A stretch of 33,628 nucleotides of DNA from Flavobacteriales bacterium (GTDB lineage Bacteria; Bacteroidota; Bacteroidia; Flavobacteriales_F; PHOS-HE28). Below, in pieces: positions 1-8,474 of the stretch. Under the pieces are notes generated by a model that worked only from the letters and a program-made list of their open reading frames with translations, searched no databases and was not told the DNA's origin. The DNA lies in NCBI GenBank assembly GCA_020635725.1, contig JACJZF010000018.1:1-33628 (forward strand), written 5' to 3'. The position numbers and the translations under genes were made by a program. The stretch's first letter is position 1; each line of letters starts with the position of its first letter.

Positions 1-40
1 CGGCGACCCATTGGCCGGCGGCGTAGTTCTTCAGTTGCAT
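1..40 (-). CDS. 5' end of a probable PaaZ-type aldehyde dehydrogenase (cut by left edge)
   Basis: Only the first 13 codons are visible, reading MQLKNYAAGQWVA from an ATG at 38-40 and running off the left edge. The pattern (L-x-N-Y-x-x-G-x-W-V) fits the N-terminus of aldehyde dehydrogenases of the bifunctional PaaZ/PaaN type, which act in ring opening during aerobic phenylacetate degradation. The call is helped by the related 35-codon remnant at 696-803, which continues into a 'VDASTGE' stretch typical of the family. A -7-like element TACTTTCG lies 4 nt upstream of the ATG. The visible part is too short to tell PaaZ from other aldehyde dehydrogenases, or to show that the gene is intact. Confidence 0.5.
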   Translation of the reverse strand, partial: MQLKNYAAGQWVA

Positions 41-44
41 GTTG

Positions 45-52
45 CGAAAGTA
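45..52 (-). promoter_or_regulatory. -7-like promoter element of the dehydrogenase gene
   Basis: The minus strand reads TACTTTCG, one base from the Bacteroidota -7 consensus TAnnTTTG. It ends 4 nt before the ATG, which puts the expected start of transcription at the start codon. No clear -33 TTTG is seen. Confidence 0.45.
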
Positions 53-71
53 GGACCGAGGTCAGGTTGGT

Positions 72-89
72 TTGGGCGTGCCCCTCGCA
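72..89 (+). repeat. 18-bp direct repeat, copy 1
   Basis: TTGGGCGTGCCCCTCGCA occurs here and again, identically, at 1087-1104. The two copies bracket the membrane-protein gene, the dehydrogenase remnant and the hairpins between them. The repeat is probably part of a dispersed intergenic family, but only two copies are visible here. Confidence 0.75.
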
Positions 90-114
90 TTGCTTCGCAG
101 AGCCTCGCAATGAC
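88..114. repeat. REP-like palindromic repeat
   Basis: A 27-base unit with arms CATTGC and GCAATG around a 13-nt centre, ending GCAATGAC. It resembles the small 'TCATTGCGAGG...GAAGCAATG' intergenic repeat known from many bacterial genomes. It lies in the gene-free stretch 53-222, which otherwise holds only repeat copy 1 and the hairpin at 140-158. Confidence 0.55.
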
Positions 115-139
115 AGCCTCGGGTCGGGCTATGAGTTCA

Positions 140-158
140 CCCCGGGCCTGACCCGGGG
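140..158. repeat. GC-rich hairpin
   Basis: Perfect 7-bp stem CCCCGGG / CCCGGGG with a 5-nt loop. It lies downstream of the membrane-protein gene that ends at 223 and could end its transcript. There is no T-tract, and it may simply be part of the surrounding intergenic repeat. Confidence 0.5.
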
Positions 159-222
159 CAGTAGTCCTCGGCTTCGCCTCCGGGCTACTTGCTTCTATCG
201 CTCACGCGTGTACCGTCGACCA

Positions 223-672
223 TTACAACTCGTGGAGTACGAACATCACGGTCCAAGTGATGAGCAAGGCGCCGACAAATACGAGATCGAGCGACCGGGA
301 CCGTTGTGCCTTGCTGAAGTACAACCACAAGATCGCGGGCGTGACGAGGAAGCACAGGGAGTTCGGCCATCGCATGATCATATCCCAACGACTGAAGTCA
401 CCACCGGTCGGATACCTGCCCGGCGGAAGTGGCTGCGGTGGGAACAGCAGATGCTTAATGGCAACCGCCCCTTCATGGAGTGAGCCGAACAGAGCCCATG
501 CGAACAGAAGGCCGCACAATGGTGTGAAGGCACGACGATAGAAAAGGCTCGCGCTCAGCGTGATGACGGCCAGAACAATAGGGACGATCTGCGGGATGGG
601 TTTTAGGTGGACGTGGTAGGCCGCGGAACCCCAGAGAACCAGACCGAAGACGATGACCGACACGGTGCGCAT
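223..672 (-). CDS. small integral membrane protein, unknown function
   Basis: A 149-residue protein with about four hydrophobic segments, at roughly residues 5-20, 28-45, 50-68 and 106-145 (the last probably two helices). Polar loops include a proline-rich stretch (LLFPPQPLPPGRYPTGG) at about 76-92. I do not recognise a family. The gene lies between the intact start of a PaaZ-like dehydrogenase (1-40) and a decayed copy of that same start (696-803), all on one strand. This suggests it came in with, or was trapped by, a local duplication. Its base composition looks somewhat lower in GC than the genes from 5952 onward. Hydrophobicity over the full length argues for a real gene. No strong ribosome binding site is visible. 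Confidence 0.6.
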   Translation of the reverse strand: MRTVSVIVFGLVLWGSAAYHVHLKPIPQIVPIVLAVITLSASLFYRRAFTPLCGLLFAWALFGSLHEGAVAIKHLLFPPQPLPPGRYPTGGDFSRWDMIMRWPNSLCFLVTPAILWLYFSKAQRSRSLDLVFVGALLITWTVMFVLHEL

Positions 673-695
673 CTCGAAGTGATCGGGTCCTGAGT

Positions 696-803
696 CTACA
701 GGTTAGTGGTGGCGACAAGCTCGCCGGTGGAGGCATCAACGAGTTCGGCTTGCTTGCCCGTGCCCGCCACCCATTGGCCGGCGATGTAGTTCTTGAGTTG
801 CAT
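696..803 (-). pseudogene. truncated duplicate of the PaaZ-like dehydrogenase 5' end
   Basis: A 35-codon reading frame starts MQLKNYIAGQWVAG, continues through VDASTGELVATT, and stops at TAG (696-698). Its first 13 residues match the visible start of the gene at 1-40 at 12 of 13 positions, with silent changes between them. The similarity continues upstream through the -7 region of the intact copy. It ends after about 33 conserved residues, far short of an aldehyde dehydrogenase, so it is a gene fragment and not a small gene. It is the trace of a partial tandem duplication, or of an insertion that copied the 5' end. Confidence 0.65.
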
Positions 804-836
804 AGTGCTAAAGAAAGGGAAGGAAGTTTGAATGTC

Positions 837-905
837 GAACACCGAACATCGAATGTCGAAGTGGAGGAGGTCACTTCGTTATTCATCATTCCATGTTCGG
901 TGTTC
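837..905. repeat. 69-bp imperfect inverted repeat
   Basis: Outer arms GAACACCGAACAT (837-849) and ATGTTCGGTGTTC (893-905) are perfect 13-bp complements. Inside them, 851-863 pairs with 872-884 at 11 of 13 positions, leaving an 8-nt loop. The stretch is AT-richer than its surroundings and would fold as one long hairpin. It looks like a small non-autonomous dispersed element. No coding capacity is seen. Confidence 0.7.
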
Positions 906-1010
906 GCTATTCTATGGCTCAATGGCCAGCGCTGTAATTCTCTAATTGCTGTTTCGAAGTTCGGGAGTAAAGAGCTATCCGCAGGACCTGTCCCACCCGG
1001 CGGGATGGCG

Positions 1011-1074
1011 CAGATGACACGGGATGGAAATGCCAAGCTGTTCTGAGCTATCTGTGACATCGGCGTCATCTGTG
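1011..1074. repeat. remnant of a dispersed 'ATCTGTG...CATCTGTGG' element
   Basis: CAGATGAC at 1011-1018 is repeated inverted as GTCATCTG at 1065-1072, and ATCTGTG occurs directly at 1050-1056 and 1068-1074. Such cagatgacac/gtcatctgtg boundaries are common at the edges of small dispersed elements in environmental Bacteroidota (recalled, not checked). Nothing coding is seen in 906-1086. Confidence 0.4.
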
Positions 1075-1086
1075 GATGAATGTTGC

Positions 1087-1104
1087 TTGGGCGTGCCCCT
1101 CGCA
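1087..1104 (+). repeat. 18-bp direct repeat, copy 2
   Basis: Identical to 72-89. This copy lies directly beside the stop codon (1109-1111, minus strand) of the giant surface-protein gene. Confidence 0.75.
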
Positions 1105-1108
1105 CGGC

Positions 1109-4100
1109 CTACCGCCCTTCCACCCAGCGCAGATCGGCCACTACGATCCCTTGGCGGATCACGCGCACGAGGTACACACCGTCCGGCCGGGTGCTGAGGT
1201 CGATCACGTTGCGTGCCGTGAGACCGATCGGGATGGTGCGACCCGCCATGTCGATCACCTGAAGGTCATCGGTATCCTCCAGGCCATGCACGAAGACCGA
1301 GCGCCCATCCATGTGTTGCAGCCAGATGCCGTCCGCAGCACCGAGGCTCACCGCGATGGGCCCGTGATACCGTGCCTCTCCATTGAGGTCCACCTGTTTC
1401 AACCGGTAGTAATCGATCCCGACAGGTGCCTCGTCATCGAGCAGGTCGTAGTCCGTGGTGGCCTGGCTGTAACCCGCGGCCGGCATGGAAGCGATGGGAT
1501 CGAAGGTGAGCATGTCGCGACTGCGTTCCACCTCAAAGTGATCGGAACCCGTCTCGGTGGCGGTCGTCCATTCCAACCGCACGGCGTTACCTTCTGCATG
1601 CCCGCTGAAGCCGAGCATCTCCACGGGCAGCGGTCCGACCGATGCCCACACATAGTCCTCCGTCTCGCCGCGCGGAGCGGCCATGTACGGCACCATCACC
1701 GCGGCAGAGTCCACCGAGAGTCGGATGCGGATGTAGAATAAGCTGGCTGTGTTCACCGAGGGCGGCACCGTGAATTGCATGGAATGCACCGCGAAGCCGG
1801 CGAGCGGGGGTATCACCACCGTGTTCAAGGAACTCTCGCCCACATCAAGGAAATCGCCATCGGCGTCCCAATCGACGTAGGCATGCAGATAAGCCTGCTG
1901 CGAAGAGGAATTCGTGGCGCGCGTGGGCAGCACGTACGTGCTTCCAATGGGTGGCCAGGGGTCCGTCCACGGGTTGAAGAGTAGCGCGTCCTCCTCGTTG
2001 CCGTCGCCGTCGGCCATCACGCTGTTGTTCGCGAGCACCTCGGTTCCCGGAGCCAGCACACCCAGGTTCACCCCGGCGAAGAGTGTGCTGGCCGCGGCAG
2101 GCGGCTGGTAGTTGATGTTGAGGTCGTACACCACGGGCGCATCGCCATAATCGTACTGCACATTGGTGATCTCCACCTGGCAGGTCTCGGTGGCATCGCA
2201 GCCCGACGCACTGAGCGCCGTGAGGCTGATGGCGACGAAGCCATTGGCGACGTCGATCGGCGTGGGCGTGTACGTGAGCGTCGGCGCGGCCACGGTGCCT
2301 GTTCCCGCGAGGCTGGCCACCGTGGTGGTGCTCCAAGTGCGCGATGCGGCGCCGGACACGCTGATGCCGGTGATCACGATGTTGCCTCCCGAAGCGATCG
2401 AGCCCGGGCAGTTGAAATTGCTGATCACCGGCACCGTGAGCGCCGTGACACCCGTGGCATCGGAAGCGAGGTTGCTCTGACCCGAAGCGTTGATCGCGGT
2501 GTGGATGCTGTCGATCTGTGCGAAGAGGTTGGTGGTGGTGCTGCCGATGTTGATGTCCACGAAGAAGGTGGAGGTGCCCGGGGGAATGCTGGTGATCGGC
2601 AGGAACACGTCGGCGCCCTGGAGGAAGATGGCGTTGGGTACGAAGGGGTATGCGGGGTCCAATACGTTCGGTGCGGGGATGCTGAGCCCAGCGCTCAGGC
2701 CGTAGGGCTCGCTCGCGTAGGTGGCATCGGACGCATCGAGGAAGAGGTGCAGCTGGGTGTTGCTCACCGTAGCGCCGCTGTTGTTGGTGATGGTGACAGT
2801 GGCCTGCGCGTAATTGCCGTTGCCGCAACTGGAAGCCGTCGGGATGTTCACCGCGATGCTGATCTGGTCGCCGGGCGGACAGGCGGTACCGGCCACGGGC
2901 ACGGTGACATCGTCGAGGGTGCAGCGCTCCGTTGAATCCGTCGATACCGGTGTAGGTGCCCGCGTTGAAGTTCTGGTCGGGCATCACGTTGGGCGGCGGA
3001 TCACTTACAGCGAAGGGTGTTGCGGCGAGCCCCAGGCTGAGGCTGTACGTGCCGGCCGCCACCGCGCTGTAATCCACGATGTACTCGCGCAGGATGCATT
3101 CATCCGGGAAGAGGATCAAGGGCAGCTCGCGCTCGCCGAACTTGGCGAGGTAGGCATCGTCGTTGTCGCTGTACGTGGTCTGATGCGCGCCCGGCGTGGC
3201 GATGAGCGTGGTGCTCGGCGTGGTTCCGCAGATGTACACGTTGCCCGCCACATCCACTGCTACGGAGCGTCCGTCCTCGTCATCGAGTCCACCGTAGTAC
3301 GTACCCCAATCGAGCGAGCCATCGCTGTGCAGCTTCACGAGGAAAGCATCGTCCGAGACGCCATCGGGAACGGTCTGGTAGGAACCGAGCGTCGCGATGT
3401 TATCCAGGCTATTGGTGCTACCCGTGACAAGCACATCACCCGACGAACGGACAGCGACATCGCGCAGCTCATCGTTGTCGCTGCCACCCACGTAGTTGCA
3501 CCATTGCAGCGTTCCGGCTCCATCGAACTGCGCGACGAACCCATCCTTGCTGCCAGCGCGGAAGCCTTGGTGCAGCGCGTTGTAGGCGATGCCCGCATCG
3601 CTGTCGGTGGTGCCGCCCAGGTACACGTTGCCAGCGGCATCGCAGGCCACGGATCCTTGATCCTCATCATCAGGTCCGCCATAGTAGGTGCCCCATTGCC
3701 GCACCCCGGCGCTGTTGAACTTCGCCAGGTAAATATCATTGCCAGCGAGGGCGTTGTCCCAGCCACCTGCCGCGATGCCCGTCGGGCTGACCGTCTGGCC
3801 CGTCAGGTAAACGTTGTTGGAAGGATCGCAGGCCACGTTGCCATCGATCTCCTCATCGGCGCCACCGTAGTACGTGGACCACAGCCGCGTGCCATTGGTG
3901 CCGTTGAACTTCACGAGGAATTGGTCCGAAACACCTGCGAAAGCCGCCTGATGCGCCCCTGCGCTCGCCAGGCCGGTCGAGCCTTCGGTCATGCCCGCGA
4001 GGTAGACGTTCCCCGCTGCATCCGTCGCCACGGAATAGCCTTGATCGGTATCGTTCCCACCGAAATAGCTGGCCCATTGACGCACACCGGCGCTGTTGAA

Positions 4101-5780
4101 TTTCACGATGAACGCGTCCTCGCCACCAGCGTTCGCGGTCTGGTAGGTGCCGGCCGTTGCTATGCCCGTGGTGCTTTCCGTCAGGCCGACGAGGTACACG
4201 TTGCCCAAGGCATCCGTAGCGACACCATACCCTTCGTCGGGGTCGGGGCCGCCGTAGTAGGTGGCCCAAAGCCGTACACCGGCCGTGTTGAACTTCGCGA
4301 GGAAGGCATTCCGATTACCCGGCGCGGCGACCTGATGAGCCCCGGCCGTGGCGATGGCGGCGGTACTACGTGTGGTCCCTGCGAGGTACACGTTGCCCGC
4401 CGGATCAGTGGCCACGGCACGGCCTTCCTCGAGCAAGGTGCCGCCGTAGTACGTGGCCCAATCAAGCGAATCGACATAGTTGCCGGGCTGGGTGGCGCTG
4501 GTGATCACCACGGCACCCGGCACGGCGATGGGCAGGGTGGGCGTGATGTAGGCCGTGGCATCGCCCGTGTTGCAGATCGTGATCTGATACGTGGCCCGAT
4601 CACTGCAGCCGAGTCCACCGGTGACGATGTTGCCGGTAATGGTAGCCTGCGGCGGACAGCTCACGGGGTCGTTCACGCGGTTCGCCTGGTTGCTCAGGTT
4701 GTTGAAGGTGACGTACTCCAACGGCTCCACCATGTCCGGCTCGTAGTAGCCGGTAACCGGTGGCGCGTTGCCCGCAGCGCTGCCGTCGAAGTTCACAATG
4801 GCGAACAACGTGTTGGTGGCACCCAGCGCTGCATTGGAGAAGCTGCCGGAATATGATCCGTTCATCGGGATGCTGACCGCTCCGAGGTTCTGCACGGCCA
4901 GCAGGCTCGTGGTGGGCAGCGCGGGGTCGGCGCTGTAGAAGGAGATGACAAGGTTCCCCACGAAGTCGGCCCCGGGTCCGTTGTTCACGGTGTAGTCAAC
5001 GGCGTAGGTGGCGGGTGGTGAGAGGCAACCCGATGCCGTGAAATCATCCAGCGCGATCGCGAGATCGTAGGAAGGATCCACGGAGCCCGTGCAACCGGCA
5101 TTGATCATCTGCTGCACCAGCGACACGTTCGCCTGGGACAGTTGCGCGTAGGTGGGTGCGCTGAAGTAGCCGCCCGGGCTCGCGACGTTGGTTCCCGCCA
5201 GGCTCGGGCACGACGAGGCGGCCTCAATGGCCACCACGATGAGATAGACGCCCGCGTTCTTCACCTGCGTGGCCAGCGTGGAAAATGTGGCGGGCACCTG
5301 GCTGCACGCCGCATCGGTCATCAGCACGATCACCGGCCGCGCCACACGGCCAGGGATCGGCGTCTGGTTCAACTGCTGGTAGCAGTTCAACAGGGCCGTG
5401 TAGGGGTCCGTCCCGCCGAAAAGCGTGCGCGGAGCCGTTTGGTAGGCGAGCACATCGGCGAGGAGGTCGGTGTAGTTCTGTCCGGCCACAGGGAAGCTGT
5501 ACTGCTGCCACACACCGGGGTTATCCCAATCGGCGATGGCGATCCGGCTCTGGCCCGCACCGGTGCCCCAGGGCTGCATGCCATTGAACAGCGCGCTGAT
5601 GAACTGCCGGCTCTGGGTGTTCTCGATCGCGCTCACCGAACCGCTCTGGTCGTTCGCCACGAAGACATCGAGGGCGCAGGTCTGGGCCAGTGACCGCGGG
5701 ACTGACATCACGAGGAGAAGAGCGCACAAAGCCACCCGGAAGCAGTGTCCACGCAGAGAGCAGAGGTCGAGGTGTTTCAC
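1109..5780 (-). CDS. giant T9SS surface protein (vWA, SBBP repeats, GEVED), frameshifted
   Basis: Read as one gene of about 1556 residues after removal of one extra base near 2925-2935. The first frame covers 5780 to about 2930 and the second about 2930 to 1109. Order: signal peptide ending SLAQ (1-33); vWA domain (about 36-232) with MIDAS DQSGS at 44-48 and Asp156 in LMTDA; a beta-rich region; seven SBBP repeats (440-883); after the shift, an Ig/DUF11-like region, a GEVED domain (YDYGDAP...DGDGNEEDA, then GETEDYVW) and a T9SS tail ending DGVYLVRV...WVEGR. It should be secreted by T9SS and tethered at the cell surface, probably in adhesion. Start GTG at 5780 gives a clean signal peptide and has a -7-like box 6 nt upstream. 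The total length is not a multiple of three, yet both halves are clean and collinear, so the break is either a recent mutation or a sequencing error. Confidence 0.85.
3132..4463 (-). repeat. seven tandem SBBP (beta-propeller) repeats inside the giant gene
   Basis: Seven units of about 60-66 residues, each built on the pattern W-x-T-Y-Y-G-G ... V-A-x-D-x-x-G-N-V-Y-L-x-G-x-T ... A-x-L-A-K-F. Unit 6 is the most diverged (WCNYVGG, VAVRSSGDVLVTG). Seven blades could close one seven-bladed propeller. At the DNA level the units are diverged enough to rule out very recent expansion. Confidence 0.85.
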
Positions 5781-5786
5781 GCAATT

Positions 5787-5794
5787 CGAAAATG
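5787..5794 (-). promoter_or_regulatory. -7-like element of the giant surface-protein gene
   Basis: The minus strand reads CATTTTCG, 6 nt before the GTG start at 5780. It fits the (T/C)AnnTTsG pattern seen before other genes in this window and supports the GTG start. Confidence 0.35.
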
Positions 5795-5925
5795 CAGATT
5801 CCCCTCCGGAAATAGGCTTTCCTGAGGCCTGAAGTCGCTCAACCGGGATTTTCCGTGGATGAAACGGACTGATTCTGCCATTTCATCCAATCAGACTGCC
5901 AAGACCAATCGCCCGCTAACGAGCC

Positions 5926-5933
5926 TACCTTCG
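5926..5933 (+). promoter_or_regulatory. -7-like element of the T9SS gene at 5952
   Basis: TACCTTCG, 18 nt before the ATG at 5952. It supports that start over in-frame upstream ATGs at 5859 and 5934, because a transcript beginning here would exclude them. Confidence 0.4.
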
Positions 5934-5951
5934 ATGGTGAAACCCTCTCCC

Positions 5952-7430
5952 ATGAAGCAAGCTTCTACCCTTCTCCTCATGCTCTTGCTGGCAACGGCAA
6001 TTCACGCGCAGATCGGCAACCACGGGTTGAATGCGAGCAGCGCGATGCACCTGCTGAATGCGGGCCCAGGTGATGAGCTGCTGGTGATCGAGCGGCGTTT
6101 CGGCTTCGACAGCTCCTATGTGGAACTGCTGCACGCCGATGCCGATTGGGCCTCGACGCAGCTCGCCTCCTATCGGTTCAACCCCGCGCTCTACTTCCTG
6201 TTCGACGCCGAGCGGCTGACCTCGGGCTCCTTGGTCTCGGGGCTCTTTCCCACACCGGGCGCATCGTCGCTGCTCCTGCTGAACGACGATGGCAGCATCG
6301 CCTGGTCGAAGACGATCAACGGCATGGAGGGCTCGCAGCGCCGCTTCCCCAAGCTCTTCGCCGAGGGCGATGACTTCGTGGCCTATTCCAATACCGATGG
6401 CTTCTTCTCCGATCTGTTCTATCGTCTGGAAGGTGATGCAAGCGGCACGGCGTGGAGCGCGATGGAGATCAGCACGAACGACGATGTGCCGCAGCGCTTC
6501 TACGACGGCACGGCCACCGGAACGCCGGGCGACCACATCCTCGTGGGCTCACGGGTGGAAGGCGCGGAGGCGCAGGTGCTCCTGGCACGGATCGATGGCA
6601 GCGGCGTGCAGTGGATGAAGCAGTACGATCTGGGCAGCGCGGAGACGCAGTTCGAGGAGGCCACGGACGCGGTGACCTTGAGCAATGGCGAGTTCGCCTG
6701 CGTGATGACCGCGCGCGAAACGGCGAGCACCACGGCAGCCTTCGTGATGCGCTTCAACGGCAATGGCGATCCCATCTGGACCACCAAGCTCACGGATGCG
6801 GGCGGGCTCTTCGCAGGGGCGGTCACCGAGCTGGCCGATGGCTCCTTGTTGGTGGCCGCCTCATCCGGCTTCGCACCGCGCTTGGTGAAGTTGACTTCCG
6901 GTGGTGCCTTTTCAACTGCCACGGGTTGCGCCACCTGTTTCGGTGGTATCGGTTCCTTCACGCGCACTGGCAATGGTGGGTTGGTGGGCACCAATGGCGG
7001 CATGGTGTTCGAGATCACGGAAGAGGGCCTGGCCTGCGACTTCGCGGCGATCGCGTCGGTCACCGCCGCGCCCTACTCCCCTGTCGTCACCAGCATCGCG
7101 ACCACCGCCGTTGCGGCCACGCTCACCGCTGGCGATGTGCCGATGCTGGATCGCGTACCGGTCAACATGCTCAGCGACGGTTGCGTGCTGAGCGGCGTGC
7201 CGGAACAACATGATCGCACTGCGCTAAAGGCCTACCCGGTGCCCTCCGCGGGCCTGGTGCGCCTGACCGATGCGCGCTCCGGCGAGCCCTTCACGCTTCG
7301 CGCGCTGGACGGCCGCATGGTGGCACAGGGCCGCTACCGCGATGGCGTGGACCTGGGTGCTTTGCCCTCGGGCGCCTACCTGCTGGAGCTGACCACGACG
7401 GGCGCGCGCGTCCGGCTCGTGCGCGAATAG
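5952..7430 (+). CDS. T9SS-sorted secreted protein with beta-propeller-like repeats
   Basis: About 492 residues. The chosen ATG gives a typical signal peptide (MKQASTLLLMLLLATAIHAQ). In-frame ATGs at 5859 and 5934 would add a polar leader and lie upstream of or on the probable -7 box. The body has repeated segments with W at blade-like positions (IAWSKTINGMEG, VQWMKQYDLGSA, PIWTTKLTDAGG), each followed by an L-x-D/N-G-x strand, as in the propeller-like cargo of Bacteroidota. The last ~75 residues (KAYPVPSAGLVRL...SGAYLLELTTTGARVRLVRE) form a type A T9SS sorting domain. It is divergent from the giant surface-protein gene and may share its intergenic regulation. No catalytic motif is seen. A secreted or surface-bound structural role is inferred. 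Confidence 0.85.
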   Translation: MKQASTLLLMLLLATAIHAQIGNHGLNASSAMHLLNAGPGDELLVIERRFGFDSSYVELLHADADWASTQLASYRFNPALYFLFDAERLTSGSLVSGLFPTPGASSLLLLNDDGSIAWSKTINGMEGSQRRFPKLFAEGDDFVAYSNTDGFFSDLFYRLEGDASGTAWSAMEISTNDDVPQRFYDGTATGTPGDHILVGSRVEGAEAQVLLARIDGSGVQWMKQYDLGSAETQFEEATDAVTLSNGEFACVMTARETASTTAAFVMRFNGNGDPIWTTKLTDAGGLFAGAVTELADGSLLVAASSGFAPRLVKLTSGGAFSTATGCATCFGGIGSFTRTGNGGLVGTNGGMVFEITEEGLACDFAAIASVTAAPYSPVVTSIATTAVAATLTAGDVPMLDRVPVNMLSDGCVLSGVPEQHDRTALKAYPVPSAGLVRLTDARSGEPFTLRALDGRMVAQGRYRDGVDLGALPSGAYLLELTTTGARVRLVRE

Positions 7431-7504
7431 TCGGCGCTCCTGGGCCGGTCACCTGCGCCGCGCGCCACTGGTGGAATGCAGGACGCCATGCCGATCCGGC
7501 TTGG

Positions 7505-7512
7505 CATCTTCG
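7505..7512 (+). promoter_or_regulatory. -7-like element of the ABC transporter operon
   Basis: CATCTTCG, 11 nt before the ATG at 7524. The same octamer precedes the CotH operon (28306-28313, minus strand) at 10 nt. It supports 7524 as the start over 7476 or 7488. Confidence 0.35.
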
Positions 7513-7523
7513 CCCCTGAACGC

Positions 7524-8474
7524 ATGCCTGTCCCCGCCACGGTGCTCCTTCGTCTGCGCTGGCTGCAACTGCGGCGCGCGCTGCCGTTGTATGGCATCTT
7601 GCTGCTGGCGCTCGCTTCGTGCACCGCCCTCTGGATGCTGCACGGGCTGCTGCTGAGCGAGCCAACCTATGCGCCGTACCTGACGATGGGCGCCGTGCTC
7701 TCGGTCTGGGGCCTGCATCAGCGTCGCACCGACCTGCCATTCCTGCACCGCCAAGTGCCGAAGGCGCGCATGGCCATGGCCGTGGAGTACAGCGCGCTGC
7801 TGCTGCCCGTGCTGATCGCGTTGCTGCTCGCCCATGCCTGGCGAGAAGGCCTCCTGCTTCCCCTCGCCTGCGCGCTGCCCTGGCTGCCGGTGCTGCGTTC
7901 TTCGAGCGTGCGCGCACACCGGCTGCGGCGATTGATCCCTGCACGGCTGGTGGAGTGGCGCGGCGCGATGCAAAGCGCATGGCCGGGGGTCTTGCTGCTC
8001 TGGCTGGCGGCCCTCGCTTTCTGCTGGCTGCCGCTGCTGCCTCATTTCCTCATCGGTGCCGTGGCCATGCTGGCCTGCGGCGCGCAGGAGCCGTGCGAAT
8101 CGCGGACGATGCTGCTGGCCACCGCGCCCGATTCCCGCTCGTTCCTTCGCGCGAAAGTGTTCGGGGCGGTGCGCTTGATCGCTCTGGTCATCGTGCCCGT
8201 GCTCATCGCCGCCACCTGCTTCATGCCGGATTGGTGGTGGATCAACGCGCTCTTCGGCCTGGGCCTGCTCGTGCTCGTGAGCTACGCCGTGGTGCTGAAA
8301 TACGCGAACTACCTGCCCAATGAACGCCTCAGTGCCAATGGCGCCAACGTGGCGGTGGCCGCGGTTTTCGCGATCCTGCCCGGCCTTGGGCTGGTACCGC
8401 TGGTGATGCTCCTGACCGAATGGCCCAAGGCACGCGCCAACCTCAACAGCTACTTCCATGATCACCATCGCTGA
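7524..8474 (+). CDS. ABC transporter permease-like membrane protein
   Basis: About 316 residues from the ATG at 7524, with ATGs at 7476 and 7488 possible. Hydrophobic segments fall at roughly 20-42, 50-66, 86-108, 110-124, 155-180 and 210-250, with a further pair near the C-terminus (VAVAAVFAILPGLGLVPLVMLL). It has no recognised substrate-binding motif. The ATPase gene starts inside its last codons (17-nt overlap), so the two are almost certainly translated together and form one transporter. Permeases of this small ABC type in Bacteroidota usually act as exporters or in membrane-stress functions. The substrate cannot be told from the sequence. There are many Arg residues in cytoplasmic loops (RLRWLQLRR, RAHRLRRL), as expected from the positive-inside rule. 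Confidence 0.75.
   Translation: MPVPATVLLRLRWLQLRRALPLYGILLLALASCTALWMLHGLLLSEPTYAPYLTMGAVLSVWGLHQRRTDLPFLHRQVPKARMAMAVEYSALLLPVLIALLLAHAWREGLLLPLACALPWLPVLRSSSVRAHRLRRLIPARLVEWRGAMQSAWPGVLLLWLAALAFCWLPLLPHFLIGAVAMLACGAQEPCESRTMLLATAPDSRSFLRAKVFGAVRLIALVIVPVLIAATCFMPDWWWINALFGLGLLVLVSYAVVLKYANYLPNERLSANGANVAVAAVFAILPGLGLVPLVMLLTEWPKARANLNSYFHDHHR

Noticed and set aside
67..541. Short plus-strand frames in the left-end repeat region
   Set aside because: They run through intergenic repeats and antisense to the membrane-protein gene and have no recognisable features.
1845..2930. Continuation of the first frame of the giant gene beyond the frameshift
   Set aside because: After about residue 950 the product turns into an Arg/His-rich string, while the other frame carries recognisable Ig, GEVED and T9SS domains.
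2918..2936. Programmed ribosomal frameshift in the giant gene
   Set aside because: No slippery heptamer, rare-codon pause or nearby strong stem is seen. A simple indel or sequencing error explains it better.
2814..4856. Open 680-codon frame on the plus strand opposite the SBBP repeats
   Set aside because: It is antisense to a clear repeat protein. Its product is Arg/His/Val-rich with no domain. Long antisense frames are expected in high-GC coding DNA.
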